The notes: generated by a model not told the origin, from the sequence alone. A DNA stretch of 64,000 nt from Kumtagia sp044326205 (GCF_044326205.1 NZ_JBIRCY010000006.1:124001-188000), one strand, 5' to 3'. Positions 10,291 through 19,566 are shown, numbered from the stretch's first letter. Made by a program: numbers and translations.

Positions 10291-10388
10291 GGGATGTGCA
10301 ATGGTTATCTGGATGACGAGTCGGAAGGATGGCCAACGACACAAATCGCCTCGCCGGAGCCCTCACCGGCGGGGCGGTTTCTATTTTT
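10291..10388 (+). ncRNA. Candidate alpha-r8 / MmgR (suhB-type) small RNA
   Basis: Intergenic sequence between the GST and methyltransferase genes ends in a strong terminator hairpin: 10347-10357 pairs with 10366-10376 (11 bp, one G-U), followed by GTTTCTATTTTT. No gene lies upstream on this strand for it to terminate. The upstream GGTTATCTGGATGACGAG and GGAAGGATGGCC segments match my memory of the rhizobial alpha-r8/MmgR family (Rfam suhB), which affects polyhydroxybutyrate granules in Sinorhizobium. A CATTCT box at 10284-10289 could be the -10 element. The 5' end is approximate, and family membership is from recollection, not alignment. Confidence 0.6.
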
Positions 10389-10457
10389 GCCGACGCTTGA
10401 TGAAACGACACGCGGCGGGGATAGTCGTCGCTCCACAAGAACTCGCTTTGTCAGGAC

Positions 10458-10985
10458 ATGACCGACAAAATTCCGCCGCGTCTGCTCTGGGCCGCGCGAC
10501 AGCTTGCCTTCGACGGTACCGCCGATCTACTGGAAGTCGGCTGCGGGCATGGCGTGCTCGCCGGGCTCGTCTGCGAGCGGCTTGCCGCGGGCAGCCTCGT
10601 CGCTATCGACCGTTCCGCCAAGATGATCGCCGCTGCGCAAAAGCGGAATGCCGCCGACGTCGCCGCTGGCCGCGTCTCGTTCCATGCCGCGGAATTTGCG
10701 GACGCCAATTTCGGCGGCATGCGCTTCGACCGGATTTTTGCCGTCAACGTCAATGTCTTCTGGATCGATCCGCGCCGCGAGTTGGAAGCGGTGCGACGCC
10801 TGTCAAAGCCGGGCGCTTGGCTCGACCTGTTCTACGAACCGCCAGGCGTGGCGCAGGCAGGAAAGATCAATACCCTGCTTAGCGAAAAACTGACCGCATG
10901 CGGTTTCGAAATTACGGCGCGGGCCACCGAGCCCCTCGGCACCGCCGTTGGCATCCATGTCCGCGCCCAACCCGTCAACGCCTGA
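10458..10985 (+). CDS. Class I SAM-dependent methyltransferase
   Basis: The 175-residue protein has the Rossmann-type SAM motif LLEVGCGHGVLAG near residue 26 and an acidic AIDRSAKM second strand end. A later FDRIFAVNVNVFW segment takes the place of motif IV. There is no substrate domain beyond the core, so the target is not predictable. The ATG follows AGGAC closely. It lies downstream of the candidate sRNA. Confidence 0.82.
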   Translation: MTDKIPPRLLWAARQLAFDGTADLLEVGCGHGVLAGLVCERLAAGSLVAIDRSAKMIAAAQKRNAADVAAGRVSFHAAEFADANFGGMRFDRIFAVNVNVFWIDPRRELEAVRRLSKPGAWLDLFYEPPGVAQAGKINTLLSEKLTACGFEITARATEPLGTAVGIHVRAQPVNA

Positions 10986-11026
10986 CCGGTCACAGTGGGC
11001 CATTAGACTTTTGTTCAGGCAAGCTT

Positions 11027-11047
11027 CGGAAAAAGCGGGTTTTTCCG
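11027..11047. other. A/T-rich hairpin downstream of the methyltransferase gene
   Basis: CGGAAAAA (11027-11034) pairs with TTTTTCCG (11040-11047) around a 5-nt loop, 42 bp past the stop codon. It resembles a terminator but lacks a GC core, so its function is uncertain. Confidence 0.4.
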
Positions 11048-11146
11048 TTTGAACCGATTTGGGTGGTTGCGCGGTCCAATCTTCGCTTGATGCCCGTTGT
11101 GCGACGCGATACGCCACCGGCGAAAACGCGTGCATGAGGGAAGCAG

Positions 11147-12538
11147 ATGAGCCAGACCAGAACCGAGACCGATACGTTCGGGCCGATCGAAGTCGCCAGC
11201 GACCGCTATTGGGGTGCACAGGCGCAGCGTTCGCTCGGCAATTTCAAGATCGGCTGGGAAAAGCAGCCGCTGTCAGTGGTTCGGGCGCTCGGCATCGTCA
11301 AGCGCGCAGCGGCCGAAGTGAATATGGAACTCGGCCGGCTCGACCCGAAGATCGGCGCTGCGATCGTCGAGGCCGCGCAGGAAGTCATCGACGGAAAGCT
11401 CAACGAGCATTTTCCGCTGGTCGTCTGGCAGACGGGTTCGGGCACCCAGTCCAACATGAACGCCAACGAAGTGATCTCGAACCGGGCGATCGAGATGCTG
11501 GGCGGCGTTATGGGCTCGAAGAAACCCGTGCATCCCAACGATCACGTCAATATGAGCCAGTCGTCGAACGACACCTATCCGACGGCCATGCACATCGCCT
11601 GCGCCGAGCGCATCACCCACGACCTTCTGCCGGCGCTTAAGCACCTGCACGCCGCTCTCGACGCAAAGGCGAAAGCCTTCGACCACATCGTCAAGATCGG
11701 CCGCACCCACACGCAGGACGCCACGCCCCTGACGCTCGGCCAGGAATTTTCCGGCTATGCCGCGCAGGTTGCCTCGTCGATCCAGCGCATCGAGTTGACG
11801 CTGCCCGGGCTTCAGGAACTGGCGCAAGGCGGCACGGCGGTCGGCACCGGCCTCAACGCTCCGATCGGCTTTGCCGAAAAAGTCGCCGAGCGCATCGCCG
11901 CCATCACCGGCATCGGTTTCGTCACCGCGCCCAATAAGTTCGAGGCGCTGGCCGCGCATGATTCGATGGTGTTCTCGCACGGGGCGCTCAACTCGGCCGC
12001 CGCCGCCCTGTTCAAGATCGCCAACGACATCCGCCTGCTCGGCTCCGGCCCGCGCTCGGGTCTCGGCGAGCTTTCACTGCCCGAAAACGAGCCCGGCTCG
12101 TCCATCATGCCGGGAAAAGTCAACCCGACGCAGTGCGAGGCACTCACCCAGGTGTGCATCCAGGTCATGGGCAACAATTCCACCATCACCTTCGCCGGCA
12201 GCCAGGGCCATTTCGAGCTCAACGTCTACAACCCGCTGATGGCCTACAATTTCCTCCAGTCGGTGCAGTTGCTGAGCGACGCTGCCGTCTCCTTCACCGA
12301 CAATTGCGTAGTCGGCATCGAAGCGCGGGAAGACAATATAAAAGCCGCGCTCGAGCGTTCGCTGATGCTGGTGACTGCGCTCGCCCCGACCATCGGCTAC
12401 GACAATGCGGCAAAAATCGCCAAGACCGCGCACAAGAACGGCACCACATTGCGCGAGGAAGCCGTCGGCGGCGGTTATGTCAGCGACGCCGACTTCGACC
12501 GGCTGGTGCGGCCGGAGGACATGACGCATCCGGGATGA
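11147..12538 (+). CDS. fumC: Class II fumarate hydratase
   Basis: FumC interconverts fumarate and L-malate in the TCA cycle. The 463-residue protein has the superfamily signature GSSIMPGKVN (317-326) containing the catalytic Ser loop, the GRTHTQDA segment (185-192) with the catalytic His, and SSNDTYPTAMHI near 139-150, all conserved. The SSNDTYPT and VVWQTGSGTQSNMN segments distinguish class II fumarases from aspartase or argininosuccinate lyase. GAGGGAAGCAG precedes the ATG. It stands alone. Confidence 0.97.
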   Translation: MSQTRTETDTFGPIEVASDRYWGAQAQRSLGNFKIGWEKQPLSVVRALGIVKRAAAEVNMELGRLDPKIGAAIVEAAQEVIDGKLNEHFPLVVWQTGSGTQSNMNANEVISNRAIEMLGGVMGSKKPVHPNDHVNMSQSSNDTYPTAMHIACAERITHDLLPALKHLHAALDAKAKAFDHIVKIGRTHTQDATPLTLGQEFSGYAAQVASSIQRIELTLPGLQELAQGGTAVGTGLNAPIGFAEKVAERIAAITGIGFVTAPNKFEALAAHDSMVFSHGALNSAAAALFKIANDIRLLGSGPRSGLGELSLPENEPGSSIMPGKVNPTQCEALTQVCIQVMGNNSTITFAGSQGHFELNVYNPLMAYNFLQSVQLLSDAAVSFTDNCVVGIEAREDNIKAALERSLMLVTALAPTIGYDNAAKIAKTAHKNGTTLREEAVGGGYVSDADFDRLVRPEDMTHPG

Positions 12539-12548
12539 TAAGGAGAAT

Positions 12549-12601
12549 ATCGTTCCAAAAGTGAACGATGTGTCGAACGATTGCTATCTTTGGTGAACGA
12601 T
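12549..12601. promoter_or_regulatory. Four copies of the heptamer GAACGAT before doxX
   Basis: The heptamer occurs inverted at 12549-12555 and direct at 12563-12569, 12575-12581 and 12595-12601. The first two form a 7-7-7 inverted repeat. The array lies 50-100 bp before the doxX ATG and looks like an activator or repressor binding region; the regulator is unknown. Confidence 0.5.
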
Positions 12602-12651
12602 CACACTCGTCTATCTTCGCCGGGACTTCAAACCCTCCCGGAGATAAGACC

Positions 12652-13077
12652 ATGTCCCTCAACACCTCCACCGCCGGCGCCAGTTCCAATGCCGCCGGCA
12701 GCGCGGCTGTGGTGCTTGCCGCCCGCCTGCTGCTCTCGATCCTGTTCATCTTTGCCGGCTTCGGCAAGCTGACCGACATTTCCGGCACCGCCGGCTGGTT
12801 CGGCAGCATCGGCCTCCCGCTGCCGACGGTGGCGGCAGTCGTCGTCGGCCTGCTCGAATTCTTCGGCGGCCTTGCCATCCTCGTCGGCTTCAAGACCCGT
12901 ATCGCCGCAATCGCGATTGCCGTCTTCACCATTGCAGCCTCGCTGATCGCCCACACAAACTTCGCCGACCAGATCCAGTTGCTGTTCTTCCTCAAGAACC
13001 TGTCGATCACCGGCGGCCTGCTGGTGCTCGCGGCCTTCGGTCCCGGCGCACTGTCGATCGACGCCCGCCGCGGCTGA
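12652..13077 (+). CDS. DoxX family membrane protein
   Basis: The 141-residue protein has four transmembrane helices. DoxX signatures include ARLLLSILFIFAGFGKLTDISGTAGWF, GLLEFFGGLAILVGFKTR and a final GALSIDARRG. Relatives are quinone- or thiol-stress-linked integral membrane proteins of uncertain chemistry. The frame opens at 12568, but the ATG at 12652 has GGAGATAAGACC before it. A second doxX gene follows 155 bp later, separated by a terminator. Confidence 0.88.
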   Translation: MSLNTSTAGASSNAAGSAAVVLAARLLLSILFIFAGFGKLTDISGTAGWFGSIGLPLPTVAAVVVGLLEFFGGLAILVGFKTRIAAIAIAVFTIAASLIAHTNFADQIQLLFFLKNLSITGGLLVLAAFGPGALSIDARRG

Positions 13078-13098
13078 GCGTCACAAAATTCCGTCGAG

Positions 13099-13124
13099 AA
13101 GGCCCGGCACGTCCGGGCCTTTTT
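13099..13124 (+). terminator. Rho-independent terminator after the first doxX gene
   Basis: AAGGCCCGG (13099-13107) pairs with CCGGGCCTT (13113-13121) around a 5-nt loop, and the T-run continues to 13124. The two doxX genes are therefore probably transcribed separately. Confidence 0.92.
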
Positions 13125-13232
13125 GTTTGCTGCTTAGAGTCGATGCCGAACGCAACAATCAAGCAGCGTTCCGGAATTGCATGACAGGCGGCCGGCTTTG
13201 GCGCAAAGTTCCCAACAAAGCCGGAGCTCATC

Positions 13233-13634
13233 ATGCCCATCGACGCCGCAGCCCTCATCGCCCGCTTCCTGCTCGCCGTGGTCTTCATCCCCAACGGCAT
13301 CATGAAACTTTCGGACATCGCGGGCACCGCCGGCTATTTCGCCGGCCTCGGCTTCCCGATGACGACGGCGGTGGCTTGGGGCAGCGGTCTGTTCGAGCTC
13401 ATCGCCGGCATCTGCATCGTAGCCGGCTTCCAGACACGGATCGTAGCCATCCTGCTGGCCCTGTTCTGCATTGCGGCCAGCGTCATCGGCCATATAGGCC
13501 AAGGCGCCGACGATCCGGCAATAGCCTTCCTGCATATGCAGGCGCTGCTCAAGGATATCGGGCTGGCCGGCGGTTTTCTGGCGCTGGCGCTTGCCGGACC
13601 GGGCCGGTTCTCGATCGACGGCGGGCGGAGCTGA
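13233..13634 (+). CDS. DoxX family membrane protein, second copy
   Basis: The 133-residue protein is a paralogue of the preceding gene: ARFLLAVVFIPNGIMKLSDIAGTAGYF aligns with the same helix, as do GLFELIAGICIVAGFQTR and the terminal FSIDGGRS. It has four membrane helices. CCGGAGCTCATC precedes the ATG. Upstream, GAACGC (13148-13153) and GCGTTC (13166-13171) form an inverted repeat that echoes the heptamers before the first copy. It ends just before ppx, which is on the other strand. Confidence 0.88.
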   Translation: MPIDAAALIARFLLAVVFIPNGIMKLSDIAGTAGYFAGLGFPMTTAVAWGSGLFELIAGICIVAGFQTRIVAILLALFCIAASVIGHIGQGADDPAIAFLHMQALLKDIGLAGGFLALALAGPGRFSIDGGRS

Positions 13635-13639
13635 CCCGC

Positions 13640-15157
13640 CTATTCCCCGCCGACCACCAGTTCCAGCCTGCGGCTGGTCACCCGCGCCAGTTGTGCCATC
13701 CGGCCCGCGGGCCGCTCGCCGGCCAGCGCGGCGAACGCCTTTGGCACCACCAGCGCCAAGCCATCATTCGGCCGCCGCTCCCATTTCAGCTTCGGGATAA
13801 GGCCCGGCATCGACGCCGACAGCAGGTAGACGACACGCATCATGGCGCCCAGCAGACGGGCGCGTTCGAGATAGCGCGGCGTAGCAAGTGCCGCAATCTC
13901 CGCAACGCCGGCATCGTTGAAGACGCCCTGGTGACGGAAATAATTGGTCAGCGCCAGAAACGCCCGGCCAGGATGGTCGACGCCGATGAAGGATGCATGG
14001 GCGATGATGTTGAGCGACTGGGTGCCGCGATATTCCGGATGCGCGCGCCAGCCTATGTCGGCCAGCAGACAGGCGGCGCGGCGATAGCGCATCTCCTCCT
14101 CGGTCTCGTCGATGCCGAACACGCTGAAGGAGTGGCCAGTCCAATCCGCCAGCTCGCGCGCATGCGTGACCGAGCGGGCGCGCAGCAGCGCCAGTTCCTC
14201 CGAAGCGGAGATCAGCGGATCGGTCCGCTGTTCCTGCGGCGACAGCAACGAATACAGAAATCCCTCGCGCACGCCGAGCGCCGAAACCACGACCTTCGAC
14301 GGCTTCATCGACGCGATGATCTCGAGCAGGACGGCCGCGCCGTAAGGCAGCAGTGCGCGTCGGCTCTTCGACACGCCTTCGATGCCCTTGATCTTGTCGG
14401 TCTCGCCGCGCGCCACCTGGCGCAGGAAGGGCAGCGAGCTTTCGATGCCGAGCTCGTAGTGGTGCATAACGGCGAGCGGATAGTTGGTCGCGTACATGTG
14501 CAGGCGGGCGAGGTTTCGCCAGGTGCCGCCGACCGCATAGAAGACGCGGCCCTCGCCGGCCTTCAAGAGCTTCGCGCGCGCGAGTTCGTCGCGGGCAATC
14601 TTCGCCGCGGCCGTCAGCGAGTTCTTCGCCATGTCCTGCAGCCTGAGGCCGCCGAGCGGCAGGGTGATGCCGTCGCCGATGTCGTCGCCCTTCACGTCGA
14701 CCAGTTCGAGGCTGCCGCCGCCGAGGTCGCCGGCGATGCCGTTCGCAGGATGGAAGCCGGAAATGACGCCCAGCGCCGAATAATGCGCCTCCTCGCGGCC
14801 GGAGAGCACGCGAATCTCGGTGCCCAAAATCTGCTCGGCGCGGTGGATGAAATCGGGGCCGTTCACGGCCTCGCGCGCCGCCGCCGTGGCGATGACATAG
14901 AGTTCCTTCGCCCCCGCCTGGTCCGAAACCGCGCGGAAGCGTCCGAACTCCTCGACTGCCCGGGTGACGCCCTCGGGATCAAGCTTGCCAGTGGAGACGA
15001 TGCCGCGACCCAAGCCTGCCAGCATCTTCTCGTTGAACAGCACGGTCGGAGACCGAGCGATACCCTCATAGACGACGAGGCGAATCGAATTCGAACCGAT
15101 ATCGATGATCGAAATCGGGCTGCGGTCCGGAAGCCGCCCCTGCGACTGTAACAGCAT
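13640..15157 (-). CDS. ppx: Exopolyphosphatase, Ppx/GppA family
   Basis: The enzyme removes terminal phosphates from polyphosphate, or from pppGpp in GppA members. The 505-residue protein has the ASKHA-fold phosphate motifs ISIIDIGSNSIRLVVYEG at the N-terminus and GDLGGGSLELVDVKGDD near residue 140. A helical C-terminal domain has an HD-like segment (LADIGWRAHPEYRG). Its ATG overlaps the ppk stop by one base (TGATG), so translation is coupled. Pairing with ppk supports polyphosphate turnover. Confidence 0.93.
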   Translation of the reverse strand: MLLQSQGRLPDRSPISIIDIGSNSIRLVVYEGIARSPTVLFNEKMLAGLGRGIVSTGKLDPEGVTRAVEEFGRFRAVSDQAGAKELYVIATAAAREAVNGPDFIHRAEQILGTEIRVLSGREEAHYSALGVISGFHPANGIAGDLGGGSLELVDVKGDDIGDGITLPLGGLRLQDMAKNSLTAAAKIARDELARAKLLKAGEGRVFYAVGGTWRNLARLHMYATNYPLAVMHHYELGIESSLPFLRQVARGETDKIKGIEGVSKSRRALLPYGAAVLLEIIASMKPSKVVVSALGVREGFLYSLLSPQEQRTDPLISASEELALLRARSVTHARELADWTGHSFSVFGIDETEEEMRYRRAACLLADIGWRAHPEYRGTQSLNIIAHASFIGVDHPGRAFLALTNYFRHQGVFNDAGVAEIAALATPRYLERARLLGAMMRVVYLLSASMPGLIPKLKWERRPNDGLALVVPKAFAALAGERPAGRMAQLARVTSRRLELVVGGE

Positions 15158-17364
15158 CAGCTAGCGGCTGCTGCGGTCTTCTTGCGGCGCTTGAACTGCG
15201 CGATCTGCTTGGGAGCGCTGCTCTTCAGCGCAACGCCGCGCCCGGACAGGCTGGGATTCGTCATGAAATATTCCTGGGCGTTGAACGGTTCTTCGCCCTC
15301 GTCCGGCACGATGCGCCGCGAGGTGCCGTCAGCCAGTACCTCAAAGCTCTGCTGGTTGTCCATTATGTTGCCCAGCATGATCTGGCCCAGCACCTGTTCA
15401 TGCACAGTCGGATTGGTGATCGGCACCAGCGTCTCGACGCGGCGGTCGAGGTTGCGCGGCATCATGTCGGCCGAGCCGATATAGATGATCGCCTCGTCCG
15501 ACGGCAGGCCGTGGCCGTTGCCGAAGCAGAAGATGCGGCTGTGTTCGAGGAAGCGGCCGACGATCGATTTCACGCGGATGTTGTCGGAAAGGCCGGGCAC
15601 CTGCGGGCGCAGGCAGCAAATGCCGCGGATGACGAGGTCGATCTCGACGCCGTTGCGGCTGGCCTCGTAGAGCGCGTCGATTGTCGTCGGGTCGACCAGC
15701 GAGTTCATCTTCATCCAGATGCGCGCCGGGCGCCCCTCACGGGCGTGGCCGATCTCGTCGGCGATGTGCTTGAGGATGCGCGGGCGCAATGTCAGCGGCG
15801 ACATGCCGATCTTCATCTCCTCGGCCGGCTCGGCATAGCCGGTGATGTAGTTGAAGATCTGGGCGACGTCGTGGGCGATGCCCGGGTCGGTCGTGAAGAA
15901 CGACAGGTCCGTGTAGATGCGCGCGGTGATCGGGTGATAGTTGCCGGTGCCGAGATGCACGTAGTTGCGCAGCTTGCCGTCCTCGCGGCGCACCACCAAA
16001 GACATCTTTGCGTGGGTCTTCAGCTCGATGAAGCCGAACACCACCTGCACGCCGGCGCGCTCCAGGTCGCGCGCCCAGCGGATGTTGGCCTCCTCGTCGA
16101 AGCGTGCCTTCAGTTCCACCAATGCCGTCACCGACTTTCCCGCCTCCGCCGCATCCACCAGCGCGCGCACGATCGGGCTGTCGTTCGAGGTGCGGTAGAG
16201 CGTCTGCTTGATCGCCACGACTTCCGGGTCGGCGGCGGCCTGGCGGAGAAACTGCACAACGACGTCGAAGGATTCATAGGGGTGGTGGACGATGATGTCC
16301 TTCTCGCGGATCGCCGCGAAACAGTCGCCGCGATGGTCGCGCACGCGCTCGGGAAAGCGCGGGTTGAAGGGAACGAACTTCAGATCGTCGCGGGCGACCG
16401 CCACGATCTCGGAAATCTGGTTGAGCGCCAGCGGCCCATGGATGACGCTAATACGGCTCGACGAAACGCCGAGTTCGCCGGCAACGAAATCGCGCAGTTC
16501 GGCGGGCGTCTGGCCGTCGAACTCGATGCGGATCACCGAGCCGCGGCGGCGCCGCTTCAGCGCCGTCTCGAAGAAGCGGACCAGATCCTCCGATTCTTCC
16601 TCGACCTCGATGTCGCTGTCGCGGATCAGCCGGAACGTGCCCGAGCCTTTCAGTTCATAACCGGGGAACAGCCGGCCGATATAGATGCCTACCGCTTCCT
16701 CGATCGGGATGAAGCGCACGCCGGGCTTGCGGTCGGGCAGCCTTATGTAGCGCTTGAGCGCCACCGGCAGCCTCAGCAGCGCGTTCATCTCCTCGCCGTC
16801 CTTGCGGTGGCGCAATTTCAGCACGATCGAAAAGCCGAGATTGGGGATGAACGGAAACGGATGCGCCGGGTCGATCGACAGCGGCGTCATCACCGGAAAG
16901 ATCTGCTGCTGGAAATGGTCCTCCAGCCACACCTGCTCTTCCTTGGTCAGCACGTCGGCGGTGACCGTCTCGATGCCCTTCTCCTGAAGCAAGGTCTTCA
17001 GCGCCGCAAAACTCTCCTGCTGGTCCTCCTGCAGCCGGCCGACCTCATGCAGCAACTGCTCGAGCTGCTGTTCGGGCGTGCGCCCGTCCGGGCTGCGCAA
17101 CGCGATCCCCTCGCGCACTTGGCCCGCCAGCCCGGCGACGCGCACCATGAAGAACTCGTCGAGATTGGCGGCCGAGATCGACAGAAACCGCACGCGCTCC
17201 AGCAGCGGATGGTGCGGGTTCTGCGATTCCTCCAAGACCCTGCGGTTGAACTGCAGCCAGGAGAATTCGCGGTTGACGAAGCGGTCGGGATTGCCCGCCG
17301 CCATCTCCGCGGCGACCATCTCCGCCGCCGCAAATTCCGCCTGCAAGGGTCTCAGTTCATTCAT
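15157..17364 (-). CDS. ppk1: Polyphosphate kinase 1
   Basis: Ppk1 reversibly transfers the ATP gamma-phosphate to polyphosphate and autophosphorylates on His. The 735-residue protein has the N-terminal RFLSISAANLDEFFMVRVAGL and PVMTPLSIDPAHPFPFIPNLG segments. The phospholipase-D-like catalytic part includes RNYVHLGTGNYHP with the active-site His, YIGSADMMPRNLDRRVE and LVIRGICCL. It is full length. The protein is cytoplasmic or membrane-associated. It heads the ppk-ppx operon; no Pho box was identified upstream. Confidence 0.95.
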   Translation of the reverse strand: MNELRPLQAEFAAAEMVAAEMAAGNPDRFVNREFSWLQFNRRVLEESQNPHHPLLERVRFLSISAANLDEFFMVRVAGLAGQVREGIALRSPDGRTPEQQLEQLLHEVGRLQEDQQESFAALKTLLQEKGIETVTADVLTKEEQVWLEDHFQQQIFPVMTPLSIDPAHPFPFIPNLGFSIVLKLRHRKDGEEMNALLRLPVALKRYIRLPDRKPGVRFIPIEEAVGIYIGRLFPGYELKGSGTFRLIRDSDIEVEEESEDLVRFFETALKRRRRGSVIRIEFDGQTPAELRDFVAGELGVSSSRISVIHGPLALNQISEIVAVARDDLKFVPFNPRFPERVRDHRGDCFAAIREKDIIVHHPYESFDVVVQFLRQAAADPEVVAIKQTLYRTSNDSPIVRALVDAAEAGKSVTALVELKARFDEEANIRWARDLERAGVQVVFGFIELKTHAKMSLVVRREDGKLRNYVHLGTGNYHPITARIYTDLSFFTTDPGIAHDVAQIFNYITGYAEPAEEMKIGMSPLTLRPRILKHIADEIGHAREGRPARIWMKMNSLVDPTTIDALYEASRNGVEIDLVIRGICCLRPQVPGLSDNIRVKSIVGRFLEHSRIFCFGNGHGLPSDEAIIYIGSADMMPRNLDRRVETLVPITNPTVHEQVLGQIMLGNIMDNQQSFEVLADGTSRRIVPDEGEEPFNAQEYFMTNPSLSGRGVALKSSAPKQIAQFKRRKKTAAAAS

Positions 17365-17963
17365 GGCAGCAAAAATCCCCGGCTGTCGCCCGCACCTGAC
17401 GCGGCAGTCTACCTCCTGACAGGCAAGTGTGACAGTTTGATTTCAGGGGTGAACACTCTACGCACCGTTTTGGCTGGAGCCACATCGTGGACCTTGGACA
17501 CGCTGTCCACCGTGTTCAAGGCCGGCGGCCGCTACCTTATGTACAACACCGCTCGGCGCGATCACTGTTGGCAAACAGTTGCTCACATTTTCGTATTCTC
17601 ATACCTCATCAATGACCCTTGGAAGCCGAATAAAACTGCTTCTGACGATCAAACGAGCGTCAAAATAAACTCAATCGATATCGGACTACAGTTGCAAAAA
17701 GGCATCGCATGGAGTCCGTAAAGGAGCACCGCGGCATAGCGGCTTGCCCTCGTCCTCTAATGCAAGTAGCAATTGCTTCGGGAACTCCTTTCGCTGAAGA
17801 TTGGATCGTGGGCAGTAATCGATAGTGCATCTGTCAGCAGCCAGAGGTCGATGTATGGTATTTTTGAATGGAATTTGGTCGTGATCCGAGTGAAAACTTG
17901 AACATTCATCGGAGCGCCGTCAAATGGATAGGCATGCAACAAAATACAGTGTGAGAAAGATTC
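17365..17963. other. 599-bp AT-richer intergenic region
   Basis: This stretch separates ppk from the RTX gene. AT content rises from about 17440 on and stays high into the first third of the RTX gene. A minus-strand frame at 17757-17942 has no convincing ribosome site and is not called. No clear promoter or terminator was found. The composition change suggests that the RTX gene start and its upstream DNA arrived together. Confidence 0.5.
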
Positions 17964-19373
17964 ATGTCTAAATTTACCACATTAAACGCCATTGATATGA
18001 CGCAGCTCGATTACGAGCACTTCACTATTGCGGATTTCAAAAGCTCGCGTCGACCATTTTTGTACTACATAGATGAAGATGACAGTCACCGTGTTTCATT
18101 TATTAATTACGAATACCGGTACGGAAATCAAGTTAAATACTTTGATGCCGCAGGTGATTTAGAGATAATTTATCAAGGTGATGTTGCAGTAGGTGCCTCC
18201 GGATATATTGGGAATTTGAGTTGGGACTTAATTACCTTTGAAAGCGAGTTCGGCGGTGAAATCATAAAGCACGAAGCGTGGGATATAAGTAATCTCGGCT
18301 GGATCGATATAAAAAACTTTAAGAATAATAACGATTCGGAAATTAGCAAAATTATATTTGCCGGAAAGGATAGCATCGTCGGATCGGTCGATGCCGATAT
18401 CCTTCTTGGTTTTGGTGGAAACGACACAATAAGTGGCGGCAATAGCAACGATTTTCTGACTGGCGGTGTCGGCGCGGACTATCTCAGTGGTGGAAGCGGG
18501 TTAGACACGTCTTCATACGAACACGCCCTGACCGCCGTCAAAGTAAATCTTACCAATCCGTCACTCAATGCCGGCGAGGCGAAGGGCGATACCTTCAACT
18601 CTATCGAGAACCTTGAAGGCTCAGCTTTCAACGACACGCTCGACGGTAATGCCGGCGCTAACATCCTTTCTGGCCTGGACGGCAGTGACCTGCTTCGCGG
18701 GGCGTCCGGTAGTGACGTCTTGCAGGGTGGAAACGGCAGCGATACGCTCGGCGGCGGCGACGGCAACGACTTGCTCGCTGGCGGCGCGGGCGCGGATTAC
18801 CTCAGTGGCGGCCTCGGCAACGACACAGCCTCCTATGAGGGAGCATCGGCGGGCGTGACCGTCAGCCTGGCCGATCCGCTGTCGAACACGGGAGATGCCG
18901 CCGGCGATACATTCAACTCCATCGAGAATTTGGAGGGGTCGGGGTTTGGAGACAAGTTCACCGGCAATGCTGCCACGAACGTCGTCAAGGGCGGGAACGG
19001 CGCTGACCTGATCAATGGCGGCGGCGGTTCTGATACGCTCACCGGAGGCGCGGGCAAGGACGTGTTTGTGTTTTCTACTGCCCTGGGCGCTTCCAACTTG
19101 GACACGATCACCGACTTTTCTCCGGTCGACGACACGATCCGTCTGGAGAATGCCGTTTTCGCCGCTTTGACTAACACAGGCACGCTTTCGTCGTCCTACT
19201 TCCGGGCAAACGCCACCGGCACAGCGCTGGATGCCAACGACTTCATCGTCTACGAAACTGATACGGGCAAGCTGTTCTACGACGCGGATGGCAATGGCGT
19301 AGGTGCCGCAATCCAGTTTGCTAGCCTTGCCGCGGGGCTCTCCCTCGCAAATGCCGACTTTCAGATAATTTGA
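17964..19373 (+). CDS. RTX-type calcium-binding protein, probable type I secretion substrate
   Basis: The 469-residue protein has no signal peptide. Residues 1-135 form an AT-rich unrecognised domain rich in Asp and Tyr. Residues 136-375 carry about a dozen Gly/Asp-rich nonapeptides (GGxGxDxLx) that bind calcium as a parallel beta roll, interrupted by two DTFNSIENLEGS blocks. The C-terminal module (DVFVFSTALGASNLDTITDF through YETDTGKLFYDADGNG) is the usual secretion-end module. No TolC, ABC or HlyD genes are nearby. The C-terminal module is shared with the RTX gene ending at 28539. Confidence 0.85.
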   Translation: MSKFTTLNAIDMTQLDYEHFTIADFKSSRRPFLYYIDEDDSHRVSFINYEYRYGNQVKYFDAAGDLEIIYQGDVAVGASGYIGNLSWDLITFESEFGGEIIKHEAWDISNLGWIDIKNFKNNNDSEISKIIFAGKDSIVGSVDADILLGFGGNDTISGGNSNDFLTGGVGADYLSGGSGLDTSSYEHALTAVKVNLTNPSLNAGEAKGDTFNSIENLEGSAFNDTLDGNAGANILSGLDGSDLLRGASGSDVLQGGNGSDTLGGGDGNDLLAGGAGADYLSGGLGNDTASYEGASAGVTVSLADPLSNTGDAAGDTFNSIENLEGSGFGDKFTGNAATNVVKGGNGADLINGGGGSDTLTGGAGKDVFVFSTALGASNLDTITDFSPVDDTIRLENAVFAALTNTGTLSSSYFRANATGTALDANDFIVYETDTGKLFYDADGNGVGAAIQFASLAAGLSLANADFQII

Positions 19374-19382
19374 GGCGACCTG

Positions 19383-19411
19383 CCGGAGGCTCGGTTATCG
19401 CCGGCCTCCGG
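19383..19411 (+). terminator. Hairpin after the RTX gene
   Basis: CCGGAGGC (19383-19390) pairs with GCCTCCGG (19404-19411), 10 bp after the stop codon. There is no T-run, so it may be an mRNA-end hairpin rather than an intrinsic terminator. Confidence 0.4.
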
Positions 19412-19566
19412 AGCGGTGGCGTCGAGCCATTCGCCCTATGATCGCATTCTACCCGACAAGTTGTTGCGACCTCTCAGCGGTCGCTTAGCCTATGTTGCCA
19501 GGCAAACCCGATTGGCGAAACTCCTCCCCCCTGCTAAGAGGCAGCAAAGCGATCAGGAGACGAAAA

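Noticed and set aside
15400..17721. 773-residue plus-strand frame across ppk
   Set aside because: It is antisense to ppk, with skewed composition (Asp, His, Arg, Val) typical of shadow frames in GC-rich DNA.
17757..17942. 61-residue minus-strand frame before the RTX gene
   Set aside because: It has no ribosome site and lies in AT-rich DNA; composition explains the frame.
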